Shown piece by piece: positions 46,915 through 55,299 of a stretch of 64,000 nucleotides of DNA (the first letter of the stretch is position 1; the number at the start of each line of letters is the position of its first letter). A model generated the notes under the pieces. That model did not search any database, was not told where the DNA came from, and was given only the letters and a program-made list of their open reading frames with translations. The translations under genes and the position numbers were made by a program. The stretch is from positions 106,642 through 170,641 of the forward strand of contig CACOQN010000001.1 of NCBI GenBank assembly GCA_902629285.1, given 5' to 3'. Origin of the DNA: an uncultured Pelagibacteraceae bacterium (GTDB taxonomy: Bacteria > Pseudomonadota > Alphaproteobacteria > Pelagibacterales > Pelagibacteraceae).

Positions 46915-47025
46915 TTATAATAAGAAAAATGCCATTAAAATTAAAACAACTATAACAGCAATTGTTCCCCACAAAACAAATTTTGTAAAATTATTCCAAG
47001 TATTTTTATGGTTCTGATCATCCAT
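46915..47025 (-). CDS. aa3-type cytochrome c oxidase subunit IV-like micro-protein
   Basis: A 36-aa ORF absent from the ORF track. It begins MDDQNHKNTWNNFTKF and continues VLWGTIAVIVVLILMAFFLL, i.e. a short polar N-terminus with a single membrane helix. The pattern H-K-x-T-W-x-x-F-x-x-x-x-x-W-G-T-I-A matches the bacterial aa3-type cytochrome oxidase subunit IV family (PF07835), small helices that associate with the oxidase in alphaproteobacteria. It lies 4 nt after rpmJ and 7 nt before pntAA, in one run. Location away from the main cox genes is common for this subunit as far as I know. Confidence 0.8.
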   Translation of the reverse strand: MDDQNHKNTWNNFTKFVLWGTIAVIVVLILMAFFLL

Positions 47026-47029
47026 AAAA

Positions 47030-47155
47030 TTATTTTTGTCTTGCTTTAAATTTAGGGTTTGATTTATTTATTATATAAACTCTACCTCTTCTTCTAACGA
47101 GTTTAGAATTTAAATCTCTTTTTTTTATTGATTTTAGTGAGCTTTTTATTTTCAT
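47030..47155 (-). CDS. rpmJ: 50S ribosomal protein L36
   Basis: Smallest large-subunit protein, 41 aa: [14 protein letters not shown], then [21 protein letters not shown]. It is the Cys-free (zinc-independent) alphaproteobacterial type. The ORF track gives a 60-aa version starting within the 5S rRNA; the start at the second Met (47155) gives the standard protein and clears the rRNA by 12 nt. It is followed after 4 nt by the small oxidase subunit gene. Confidence 0.95.
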   Translation of the reverse strand: MKIKSSLKSIKKRDLNSKLVRRRGRVYIINKSNPKFKARQK

Positions 47156-47167
47156 AATATTATTGTA

Positions 47168-47283
47168 TGCCGGCAACGTCCTACTCTTCCGTGCCTTAAG
47201 ACAAAGTACCATCGGCGCTGAAAGGCTTGACTTCCGAGTTCGGAATGGGATCGGGTATAACTCTTTCGCAATAATTACCGGCC
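47168..47283 (-). rRNA. rrf: 5S ribosomal RNA
   Basis: On the minus strand the sequence carries conserved 5S segments: CCCGATCCCATTCCGAACTC, then GGAAGTCAAGCC and GCGCCGATGGTACTTTG, and GAGAGTAGG-like GAAGAGTAGGACGTTGCC. The 5' GCCGGTAA pairs with the 3' TTGCCGGC to form helix I. Ends are placed to within 1-2 nt. No 16S, 23S or tRNA is next to it: a sugar-nucleotide gene lies upstream and rpmJ downstream. In described SAR11 genomes 5S is likewise separated from 16S-23S by a hypervariable region. Confidence 0.97.
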
Positions 47284-47288
47284 AGGGA

Positions 47289-47316
47289 TTTATAACTAAT
47301 AATTAATACTTGTAAA
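47289..47316 (-). promoter_or_regulatory. Predicted sigma70 promoter of the detached 5S rRNA
   Basis: Read on the minus strand, TTTACA (47316-47311) and TATAAA (47294-47289) are spaced by 16 nt, each one mismatch from consensus. The implied start falls at or just before the 5S 5' end at about 47283. The -35 lies inside the last codons of fcl (stop 47303). This would let 5S be transcribed on its own, away from 16S-23S. Confidence 0.55.
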
Positions 47317-48253
47317 CATGATTTTTATTTAAAAAATCCATGTATGTGTGAAAAATAGCCTTTTCAAGTTTGGTTTTTGGCTTCCATCCGTAGCTCTTAG
47401 CAAGATTGGTATTTAGTAATTTTCTAGGAGTTCCGTTAGGCTTAGATTTATCATATCTTATATAAATTTTCTTATTTGGTATAATTACCTTTCCTATAAT
47501 TCTAACATAGTCTTTAATTCTAAAATCTACACCTGTCCCGATATTAACTATTGTTTCTCTAATTTTTTTATTCATAAAAAAAACACAGGCATCTGCAAGA
47601 TCATCAACATAAATCATTTCTCTTCTTGCGTTTCCGTTTCCCCATAAAACTAATTTTTTTTTATTATAAATTTTATATTCATGAATTTTTTTTATAAGAG
47701 CTGGAAAAAAATGTGAATGTGAATCATTATATTTGTCATTTGGACCAAAAGTATTAGTCGGCATTATGCATTTAAAGTTTGTATTAAATTGATTGTTATA
47801 ACTTTCACACATTTTAATACCTGCTATTTTAGCAATAGCATAAGCATCGTTTGTTTTTTCTAATTCGCTAGTTAACAAATATTCTTCTTTAATAGGTTGC
47901 TTACAATTTCTAGGATATACACAACTTGATCCTAAAAACAAAAGATCTCTCACACCTGCTCTGTAAGCAGCATCTATTAAATTAGTTTGAATAACTAGAT
48001 TTTGATAAATCATATCAGCTTTATACTTTTCATTTAGATTAATTCCTCCTACCTTCGCTGCGGCAATGAAAATAAATTTTGGTTTAATTTTTTTTAAAAA
48101 ATTATAAACTTTATTTTGATTTGTAAGATCTAGTTTAGATTTACTTGCAGTTATAATATTTCTGTAGCCTTTTTGGCGTAATCTTCTGCAAATTGCACTA
48201 CCAACTAAACCCTTATGTCCAGCAACGTATATTTTAGAATTTAAATTTATCAT
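47303..48253 (-). CDS. fcl: GDP-L-fucose synthase
   Basis: Epimerase-reductase turning GDP-4-keto-6-deoxymannose into GDP-L-fucose with NADPH; the substrate comes from Gmd at 55300. The 316 aa protein has the nucleotide motif VAGHKGLVGSAICRRL, FIAAAKVGGINLN, the Ser/Cys region LFLGSSCVYPRN, the YAIAKIAG catalytic Tyr-Lys, and MPTNTFGPNDKYND. These are specific to GDP-fucose synthase. Its 3' end borders 5S and holds that gene's predicted -35. It overlaps the GT2 gene upstream by 4 nt. Confidence 0.95.
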   Translation of the reverse strand: MINLNSKIYVAGHKGLVGSAICRRLRQKGYRNIITASKSKLDLTNQNKVYNFLKKIKPKFIFIAAAKVGGINLNEKYKADMIYQNLVIQTNLIDAAYRAGVRDLLFLGSSCVYPRNCKQPIKEEYLLTSELEKTNDAYAIAKIAGIKMCESYNNQFNTNFKCIMPTNTFGPNDKYNDSHSHFFPALIKKIHEYKIYNKKKLVLWGNGNARREMIYVDDLADACVFFMNKKIRETIVNIGTGVDFRIKDYVRIIGKVIIPNKKIYIRYDKSKPNGTPRKLLNTNLAKSYGWKPKTKLEKAIFHTYMDFLNKNHVYKY

Positions 48254-48927
48254 TTTTCTTTTAATAAACTTAACATTGCTAATAAAATTAAGAAACCATC
48301 TTTAAAAGCATTCACTTTTTTTTTCCCTGAATATCTTTTTCTTTCATTTGATTTACTTGTGGAGATTTTCATATTTTTAATTTTTGCTTTAATCGGTAGT
48401 TCAACACAAAATCCAAAATCTTCTTTATTTAAATTTAATTTTTTTACACTTAATGTTTTACCTAAAACGAATGTATATAAAATATCAGTTATTTTAAGAT
48501 TAAAAAGCAAATAACCTAATTTAGTAAAAAAATAGTTACCTATTTTTGTTATAATTGTATCATCTTCACTACTACAATTTTTTTCATAACGTGACGCAAA
48601 AACAAAATCATAACCATTTAATTTTATTTTTTTTTTCATTTTATTCAATTCTCTTGGATCAAAAGACCCATCAGCATTAAAAATACAAAAAAATTTAGTT
48701 TTTACATTCTTAATTCCAGTTATAAGAGCGTCTCCATAACCTTTTTTATTTTGAAAAAGTACTTTTTTTTTGAATTTTTTTATAACTTTAATTGTTTGTT
48801 TATCTGATTTTTCAACAACAATTAAAATCTTGCAATTAATCTTTAGTTTTTCTATCTCTTTTAAAACAAACGGCAAAGACTCTTTTTCATTTTTTGCTGG
48901 TATTAAAAGAGTTAAATTACTATTCAT
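48250..48927 (-). CDS. Family 2 glycosyltransferase (DPM1-like)
   Basis: A 225-aa GT-A enzyme. It begins LTLLIPAKNEKESLPFVLKE, has ILIVVEKSD in place of the more usual VDDxS, then GYGDALITGIKN and the donor motif FNADGSFDPREL, followed by VFASRYEK. A C-terminal hydrophobic stretch FKDGFLILLAMLSLL may touch the membrane. Its stop overlaps fcl by 4 nt, so it may use or build on fucose. Acceptor and donor unknown. Confidence 0.82.
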   Translation of the reverse strand: MNSNLTLLIPAKNEKESLPFVLKEIEKLKINCKILIVVEKSDKQTIKVIKKFKKKVLFQNKKGYGDALITGIKNVKTKFFCIFNADGSFDPRELNKMKKKIKLNGYDFVFASRYEKNCSSEDDTIITKIGNYFFTKLGYLLFNLKITDILYTFVLGKTLSVKKLNLNKEDFGFCVELPIKAKIKNMKISTSKSNERKRYSGKKKVNAFKDGFLILLAMLSLLKEK

Positions 48928-48957
48928 AGGTGGTGATTTGTTTACATTAAATAAAAT

Positions 48958-50640
48958 ATGATATCAAACTTATTTATTTTCATTACATATTATTTATTAA
49001 TAACTATTTCTGTAATTGGTTATGGTCTATTTTTTTTTTCACTAAGTAACAATAACAAAATTTCATCAAATTATGGTTACACTGGTTTGACAGGACTTTT
49101 GTTGCTATGTATTTATTCTTACCTAAGTTCTTTTTTTTATCCTCATAATACCTTACACAACTTAATTATTCTCATTGTAGGATTAATTTGTTTTTTTTAT
49201 TTTAATAAAAAAAGTTTAAGTAAAGATATTATTATAATTTCAACTTTATTAATAATTTATTTTTCTGGTATGCTTATTTTTAAGACACATGATGATTTTC
49301 CATATTATCATTTTAAATATAGCTTTTATCTTACCCAAATGCCATCAATTATAGGTTTGGGTAATTTTAATTTAGGCTTAAGAACTCAATCCTCAATTTT
49401 TTATTTAAATTCACTATTTTATTTACCATTTGTAAAATATTTTATGTTTCAAATAACAATATTTTTAATATTTTTATTTGCTAACATAATTTTAATATCT
49501 AAAATTTTAAAAACAAATTTTAGAAATAAGATTAATTTTTTAACCTTTTATTATCTTTTATCTTTTATTTTTATAAATATTTTTTTTTATAGGTTTTCAG
49601 AACATGGAACTGATAGATCTGCACAAATATTAATATTTATATTAATTGGTGAAATATTACATTTCACAAATTTTAAATTCAATGAAACTAAAATTTTGTC
49701 AAAACTTTTTTTAATAATAGCTTTAATTATTTCTTTAAAAGCATTCTATATTCTATATTTAATATTTTTTTCTATAATTTTATATAATCTAATAGATGTA
49801 AATAATTTTAAAAAAATAATTTTTAAATTTTTTACAAACACATATTTATATCTTTTTTTATTATTAATGTTTTCAGTATTTACTATAAATTTTATAAATT
49901 CTGGGTGTATAGTTTATCCTGTGAGTTTTACTTGTTTTGACAATTATTCATGGGCAATTTCAAAAGTAGAAGTTACACAATTAAATAATTGGTATGAGCA
50001 GTGGTCTAAAGCAGGGGCTACCCCAAATTTCCGTGTGGAAAACCCAGAAATTTATATTAAAAATTTTAATTGGGTAAGTAATTGGATAGATGAATATTTT
50101 TTTACAAAGGTTTCCGATTATATTTTAGGGTTAATCTTTCTTTTAGTAATAGTTTATTCAGTTTTTTTTCCATACAAAAAAAGTATTAACAAAAATAATA
50201 ATAAAGTCGTGTTTACCTTAATAATAATATTTATATTATTATTTGAATGGTTTTATAACCATCCTTCATTAAGATATGGTGGTTATTGTCTTATAGCATC
50301 AATTGCTTTTATTTTTTTTTCATTAAAACTTGAGAATAGTAATCAGAGTTTAAAGAAGATAAAAAAAAAAATTATTTACTTAATGATTTTTTCGTTAATT
50401 GTTTTTTCTGTAAGAAATATTAATAGAATTTCAAATGAAGTTAAAAAATACGATTATAAGCCTATTGAAAATGTATATTTTCACATAAATAATTCTTATT
50501 TTGATTTAGATGAAAAAATAAAAAAATTAAAAAACGACTTATCAAATTGTAATAATTTAAAAAAAAAATGTAATAAAGATGAAAGGTATGCAGTTAAATA
50601 TTTAAACAATTTTTTCATATTTTCTATTAATGATAATTAA
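48958..50640 (+). CDS. Multi-spanning membrane protein, GT-C/polysaccharide type, function unknown
   Basis: A 560-aa integral membrane protein with about eleven hydrophobic helices. A first extracytoplasmic loop carries an acidic-aromatic motif, THDDFPYYHFKYSF, and a later loop has SEHGTDRSAQI. The layout of an early Asp-Asp loop and many helices recalls GT-C glycosyltransferases and the LIC_10190-type proteins of surface-glycan clusters, but I cannot assign it firmly. It diverges from the GT2 gene by 30 nt and overlaps the FkbM gene by 11 nt, so it may be made with that methyltransferase. The C-terminus is a soluble Lys/Cys-containing tail. Confidence 0.65.
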   Translation: MISNLFIFITYYLLITISVIGYGLFFFSLSNNNKISSNYGYTGLTGLLLLCIYSYLSSFFYPHNTLHNLIILIVGLICFFYFNKKSLSKDIIIISTLLIIYFSGMLIFKTHDDFPYYHFKYSFYLTQMPSIIGLGNFNLGLRTQSSIFYLNSLFYLPFVKYFMFQITIFLIFLFANIILISKILKTNFRNKINFLTFYYLLSFIFINIFFYRFSEHGTDRSAQILIFILIGEILHFTNFKFNETKILSKLFLIIALIISLKAFYILYLIFFSIILYNLIDVNNFKKIIFKFFTNTYLYLFLLLMFSVFTINFINSGCIVYPVSFTCFDNYSWAISKVEVTQLNNWYEQWSKAGATPNFRVENPEIYIKNFNWVSNWIDEYFFTKVSDYILGLIFLLVIVYSVFFPYKKSINKNNNKVVFTLIIIFILLFEWFYNHPSLRYGGYCLIASIAFIFFSLKLENSNQSLKKIKKKIIYLMIFSLIVFSVRNINRISNEVKKYDYKPIENVYFHINNSYFDLDEKIKKLKNDLSNCNNLKKKCNKDERYAVKYLNNFFIFSINDN

Positions 50641-51343
50641 ATACTTGTCCTCTATTCTTTTAAATTTTTTTGATTTTTTTCATAAAAAAAAATTAATTAA
50701 ATTTCTCAAAAAAGAAAATATTTCGTCAATTAATATTCTTTTTGATATTGGTGCCCACAAAGGTGAAAGTATTGATTTTTTTTCAAGAAATTTAAATATT
50801 AAAAAAATTTACTCCTTTGAAGCAAGCTCTGAAAACTTTGAAACCCTAAAGAGAAAATATAATAATAATGAAAATTATATTATTGAAAATATTGCTTTAA
50901 GTTCCTCTAATGAAACAAAATCATTTAACCAATGTAATGAAAGTTCATCCTCAACATTTAGTAAAATTAATAAAAATTCTGTTTATTATAAAAAAAAATT
51001 AAAATATTTTAATTTTGGAAAAGAAAACAACTTTTTTAAGAATAAATTTGTTAAAACCAAAACTTTAAAAGACTACATAGATGAAAAAAATATTAAATTT
51101 ATAGACTTAATAAAAATCGATACAGAAGGTCATGAATTTGAAATACTTAAAGGTCTTAAAAATGAAATATATAAAGTAAATACAATTATTTTTGAACATC
51201 ATTATGATGATATGTTAAAAAAAAATTATACCTTTTCTATGATAAATAACTATTTAAAAAAAAAATCATTTAAAAAAGTTTTTAAACTGAAAATGCCATT
51301 CAGGAAATCATTTGAATATATATACATTAAGGATAAAAATTAA
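50630..51343 (+). CDS. FkbM family methyltransferase
   Basis: SAM-dependent O-methyltransferase of the FkbM type (237 aa), often found in glycan clusters where it methylates sugars. Motifs: NILFDIGAHKGESIDFF for SAM binding, KIYSFEASSENFETLKRKY, SSSTFSKINKNS, and the C-terminal DLIKIDTEGHEFEILKGLKN, which is the FkbM hallmark. It starts 11 nt inside the preceding membrane-protein gene. Confidence 0.9.
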   Translation: MIIKYLSSILLNFFDFFHKKKLIKFLKKENISSINILFDIGAHKGESIDFFSRNLNIKKIYSFEASSENFETLKRKYNNNENYIIENIALSSSNETKSFNQCNESSSSTFSKINKNSVYYKKKLKYFNFGKENNFFKNKFVKTKTLKDYIDEKNIKFIDLIKIDTEGHEFEILKGLKNEIYKVNTIIFEHHYDDMLKKNYTFSMINNYLKKKSFKKVFKLKMPFRKSFEYIYIKDKN

Positions 51344-51381
51344 TTAAAATAAATTAAAAAAAAGTGTAGCCTTTTATTTAA

Positions 51382-52611
51382 ATGATATTATTAACTAATC
51401 TCAAAAACAGTGATAAATTTATCTGCTTTCTATTTTCTATTTTGCCTATTTCATTAATCGTTGGAAGTGCTGTTTTAAATATAATAATAATATTAATCGA
51501 CTTTTATTTTATAATTGAGATTTTTTATAAAAAACAAAATAAATTCTTATTTAACAAAATTTTTTTTATTTTTGTTTTCATATGGTCATTACTATTATTA
51601 AATTCAATATTTATAGCTAGTACTTTTGAAAGTCTTACTCGTAGTTTTGGTTTTTTAAGATTTATTTTATTAATATTTGCATTCAAATACTATTTTGAGA
51701 AAAAAGATGATAATTTTAAAAAATTAATATTTGGAGTATGGTTTTTAATTTTTATAATTGTAACTATTGATATTTATATCGAGTTTTTTTCAGGCACAAA
51801 TATTCTAGGCTTCAAAGCTTTATATCCAGGAAGAATAGCAAGTTTTACAGGAGATGAACTTAAAATTGGAAATTATTATTTTGGCTTTATACTTTTATCG
51901 TTATCATTTATCTATTTTAATTATCATAAACATAACAAGTATTTATTTTATATTGCTGCTTTAATATTCATGCTTACTTCTTTCATAATAGGAGAAAGAT
52001 CAAATTTTTTTAAAGTTTTTTTAATTGTAACTGTTTTTATTTTTTTAGTAAATAAGCAAAATTATTTAAAAAAAATTTCTATATTTATTCTATTTTCAAT
52101 TCTTTCTACATCAATTATTTTTAGCAATGAGTCTTTTAAATCAAGATTTCTAGATGAAATCTTTGTGCCTTTAAAAGAAAAAGGTATTTCAAAATTTATT
52201 GAAAACACAAAACACGGGCTTCATTTTGAGATAGCAAAAAATATTTTTGAAGAAAATAAAATTTTTGGAGTTGGAATTAAGAATTTTAGAAATGTCAGCA
52301 AAAATATTAAATACCATTCTGCAAGAACAATGGAACAAGGTAATACAAGTCATCCACACCAGATTCACTATGAATTTTTGTCAGAAACTGGATTAGTGGG
52401 ATATATTGTATTTATTATTTTTTTTATTTATTCAATTTTTTATGGATTAAAAATTTACTTTCGAAACCGAGAAAATATTTTTATTTTATCCTCCTCTTTG
52501 TTCATACTTGCAACTCTATTACCAATACTACCATCGGGTAGTTTTTTTACTTCTTATAGTGCTACTATTTTTTGGATAAATTACAGTTTTTTAATTATAA
52601 AATATAATTAA
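51382..52611 (+). CDS. O-antigen ligase/polymerase-like membrane protein (Wzy_C family)
   Basis: A 409-aa protein with about ten helices. The central region IGERSNFFKVFLIVTVF contains the Arg-containing motif of the Wzy_C/WaaL family, and the large periplasmic loop ends with TSHPHQIHYEFLSETGLVGY, the conserved His...Glu-x-Gly motif of O-antigen ligases. It would join finished glycan to lipid A-core or polymerise repeat units. It has no close neighbour on the downstream side: a GT2 gene converges on it after 13 nt. Confidence 0.85.
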   Translation: MILLTNLKNSDKFICFLFSILPISLIVGSAVLNIIIILIDFYFIIEIFYKKQNKFLFNKIFFIFVFIWSLLLLNSIFIASTFESLTRSFGFLRFILLIFAFKYYFEKKDDNFKKLIFGVWFLIFIIVTIDIYIEFFSGTNILGFKALYPGRIASFTGDELKIGNYYFGFILLSLSFIYFNYHKHNKYLFYIAALIFMLTSFIIGERSNFFKVFLIVTVFIFLVNKQNYLKKISIFILFSILSTSIIFSNESFKSRFLDEIFVPLKEKGISKFIENTKHGLHFEIAKNIFEENKIFGVGIKNFRNVSKNIKYHSARTMEQGNTSHPHQIHYEFLSETGLVGYIVFIIFFIYSIFYGLKIYFRNRENIFILSSSLFILATLLPILPSGSFFTSYSATIFWINYSFLIIKYN

Positions 52612-52624
52612 TTTTTGAATTAAT

Positions 52625-53398
52625 TTAAAAAATTTTATTTATTAAATTTGTCACATAATAATCTAGATTTTTATAATATTTCAATTTTTTTGGTCCTACT
52701 ATTGTATGCAGATATTGATGTGCTTGCATTCTTCTTTTCCACCAATTTTTATCAAATTTTTTATAACTAGACATTATTCCATCACTTGTCTGGGTATAAA
52801 AAGTTAAATTATTATCATACATAATTGTAGTTTTTTTTATAAAATTTGCATAAACATTTAACCTAAAATCTATTTCCAACCTATTAAAGTTATTCATAAG
52901 TAAATATTCTTTAAAATTTAAAAAAAAATTTCTAGTGCAAGATATAGAACTTGTGGGATATATTATTGGCCATGTTCTTAAAAATTTTAAATTATCATTA
53001 GATTTAAAATCAAACATTTTATTTTTATCATGAAAAACTTTTGGAACATCACATATAAATTCTGCATTGTGATCTTTTTGAAATTTAATTACTTTTGCAA
53101 TTTTATCTTCACTATAAAAATCATCAGAGTCCAAAAGAAAAATTATATCTCCTTTTGAATTATCAAAAGCTTTATTAATAACATTTATTTGATTTAAAGC
53201 TGGGAATTCTGTTTCTCTCTCTGTTTTTAAAATTTTTACTTCGTTGAATTTTGATACAATTTCTAAAGAATTATCTGAGGAGTTATTATCGGAAAATATT
53301 ATTTCAAAATTTTTGTAACTTTGAATTCTTAATGACTCGATACATCTTTCAATATATTTAGACTTATTAAAATTTGATATTAAAATTGAACACAACAT
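52625..53398 (-). CDS. Family 2 glycosyltransferase
   Basis: A 257-aa GT-A enzyme: LCSILISNFNKSKYIERCIE at the N-terminus, IIFSDNNSSDNSLEIV for nucleotide binding, FLLDSDDFYSEDKI for metal/donor, and a helical C-terminus with WWKRRMQAHQYLH. It is of the WcaA/RfbG-like processive-independent type that adds one sugar to a glycan in the cytoplasm. It lies 5 nt after the SDR gene 53404-54222. Sugar specificity unknown. Confidence 0.85.
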   Translation of the reverse strand: MLCSILISNFNKSKYIERCIESLRIQSYKNFEIIFSDNNSSDNSLEIVSKFNEVKILKTERETEFPALNQINVINKAFDNSKGDIIFLLDSDDFYSEDKIAKVIKFQKDHNAEFICDVPKVFHDKNKMFDFKSNDNLKFLRTWPIIYPTSSISCTRNFFLNFKEYLLMNNFNRLEIDFRLNVYANFIKKTTIMYDNNLTFYTQTSDGIMSSYKKFDKNWWKRRMQAHQYLHTIVGPKKLKYYKNLDYYVTNLINKIF

Positions 53399-53403
53399 GA
53401 TAA

Positions 53404-54222
53404 TTAAATTAAATCTAAAACTATTTTTTTAATATCGAATTTAGGATAAAAGCCAATTTTTTTAATTTTGGAAATATTGGCTACTAACTTAGTTTTTACT
53501 TTATTTTGCTTAAAAGTGATTATTTTTTTATTTTTATTAATTATTTTTACTATATCAAGCAAATTAACAGATTTGCCAGTTCCGATATTGAATATACCAA
53601 CACTTTTTTTTTTTCTCAACATGTTTACTGCTTTACAAATATCATCTATATGACAAAAATCTCTCTCATGGTTTAAATTTTCAAGCATAATTTTTTTTTT
53701 TTTATTACTTAATTTTTTTAATAAAGATGGAATTAAATATGGTTCTTTTTGATTTTTATCAGTAAAACTGAAAATTCTTCCTATACAGATTTTAATGTTA
53801 TTTTTATTTGAAATCTTGATCAGATAATTTTCTGCTTTTTTCTTTGTTTTTCCGTAAAGCGAGATTGGTTCAGTCTTATCACTTTCTTTAATTTTTTGTT
53901 TTTTAAATTTATAAACATGAGATGTTGATGAGAAAAAAAGCCAGATTTTTTTTTTTGATTTGATAATATTATCTACTAAATTTTTAGTCCCCAAATAATT
54001 AACTTTTAATGAATTTTCATAATTTTTGTTAACAAAATCAGTAGAAACTTTAGATGCAAAATGAAGTATATAATTTGCATTTGTTTTGTTTATCCATTCT
54101 CTTACATCTTTATTTAGTGTTATATCACCTCTAAATATATCAAATTCATAATGATTATATCTTTTAGAAAAATATTTACCCAATACACCTGAGTATCCTG
54201 TAATACCTATAATTTTTTTCAT
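53404..54222 (-). CDS. NAD(P)-dependent nucleotide-sugar epimerase/reductase (extended SDR)
   Basis: A 272-aa extended SDR. The nucleotide motif is IGITGYSGVLGKYFSK, the Ser region is LFFSSTSHVYKF, and the catalytic YGKTKKKAE has Tyr and Lys at the right spacing. It resembles RmlD/RfbD-type reductases and GalE-like epimerases, with FDIFRGDITL in the usual acidic position. Exact reaction is unknown. Codons in SNKKKKIML form a run of 13 A residues. It is followed 5 nt later by the GT2 gene. Confidence 0.8.
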   Translation of the reverse strand: MKKIIGITGYSGVLGKYFSKRYNHYEFDIFRGDITLNKDVREWINKTNANYILHFASKVSTDFVNKNYENSLKVNYLGTKNLVDNIIKSKKKIWLFFSSTSHVYKFKKQKIKESDKTEPISLYGKTKKKAENYLIKISNKNNIKICIGRIFSFTDKNQKEPYLIPSLLKKLSNKKKKIMLENLNHERDFCHIDDICKAVNMLRKKKSVGIFNIGTGKSVNLLDIVKIINKNKKIITFKQNKVKTKLVANISKIKKIGFYPKFDIKKIVLDLI

Positions 54223-54260
54223 ATTAAATTATTGCATAACTATATTTTAGAATAATTAAT

Positions 54261-55274
54261 TTATTTTTTTTTTAAATAAAAATAAGTAACTAAGTATATT
54301 AATATTGATAAGGCAAGTATAAAGACAAGTTTTTTAGTTTCGTAGATATAATTGTTTGCTATAAAAATTATTATAAAGTTAAATGAATTTATAATCAATC
54401 CACTATAAGTATTAACCATATTATTGTTAAACTTTTTATTTAAATATTTAAACAACAGGTGGTGTAAATGTAAATTATCTGCAACTTTAATTTTATTTTT
54501 TTCAAAAATAAGTCTCCTTGTAAGTGTAAATAAGTTTTCAAATGCTGGGTACCATAGCAAAATTACTATATAATAAGGACTTATGTATGAATTTTGATTA
54601 AATAAGTCTATTAGAAATACTCCAGCATAAAAACTTAAAATATATGAACCGCTATCACCAAGAAAAGATTTGCTAAATATGTTTGATAATAAAAATACGG
54701 AAAGGACTATTAATAATATTTTAAGATTATATGTTTCTAGGAAAATTAAATCATTCTGAGATATAAATAAGATATTTAAAAATACAATGAAGTAATAACC
54801 TGAATTTAAGGTATTTACCCCATCAATAAAATTTGAGCCATTTATTAAGACTAATAAACAAAATAAAGTAAAAATTATTTTAAATAGAAAAAACTTTAAA
54901 ATGTGATTATCTACATAATATATTTTAATTTCATTTATATATGTTTCATTTAGAATTAAATATATAATTATAATTAAAATCTGAATGTAAAATCTTACTT
55001 TTGGTGATGAAAGTTTATTTGTATCAGAAAGTAAACCTAATAAAAAAATTAAGGTAAAGAGAAATTTATTTATATAATTAATTTCTAAAAATAAAAAAAT
55101 TAAAGATAAAATAATTAGTATCCCTCCAGTTATAGGTACCTTATGTTTATTTGTTAAATTTTTGTGATCTTGTTGAAATGTTAAATCAATAAATAAATGT
55201 TTATTTACGCATAGAGTATTAATTAGATTAAATATTATTAGGATAAATAAAAAAGTTATTATTAATTCAAACAC
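54261..55274 (-). CDS. Undecaprenyl-phosphate sugar-1-phosphate transferase (WecA/MraY, GT4 family PF00953)
   Basis: Polytopic enzyme that starts glycan assembly by moving HexNAc-1-phosphate from a UDP-sugar to undecaprenyl phosphate. The 337 aa protein has about ten helices and the family motifs VPITGGILIILSLIF, NGSNFIDGVNTLNSGYYF, SFLGDSGSYILSFYAG and the cytoplasmic His motif DNLHLHHLLF. It probably initiates O-antigen or capsule synthesis here, with the ligase-like protein at 51382 as final step. Substrate (GlcNAc or other) not determinable. Confidence 0.92.
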   Translation of the reverse strand: MFELIITFLFILIIFNLINTLCVNKHLFIDLTFQQDHKNLTNKHKVPITGGILIILSLIFLFLEINYINKFLFTLIFLLGLLSDTNKLSSPKVRFYIQILIIIIYLILNETYINEIKIYYVDNHILKFFLFKIIFTLFCLLVLINGSNFIDGVNTLNSGYYFIVFLNILFISQNDLIFLETYNLKILLIVLSVFLLSNIFSKSFLGDSGSYILSFYAGVFLIDLFNQNSYISPYYIVILLWYPAFENLFTLTRRLIFEKNKIKVADNLHLHHLLFKYLNKKFNNNMVNTYSGLIINSFNFIIIFIANNYIYETKKLVFILALSILIYLVTYFYLKKK

Positions 55275-55299
55275 AAATTACTTCTAATAAAATATTAAT

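Noticed and set aside
47156-47212. 60-aa version of rpmJ with 19 extra residues
   Set aside because: The extra N-terminus is translated from the 5S rRNA gene. The second Met gives the standard 41-aa L36.
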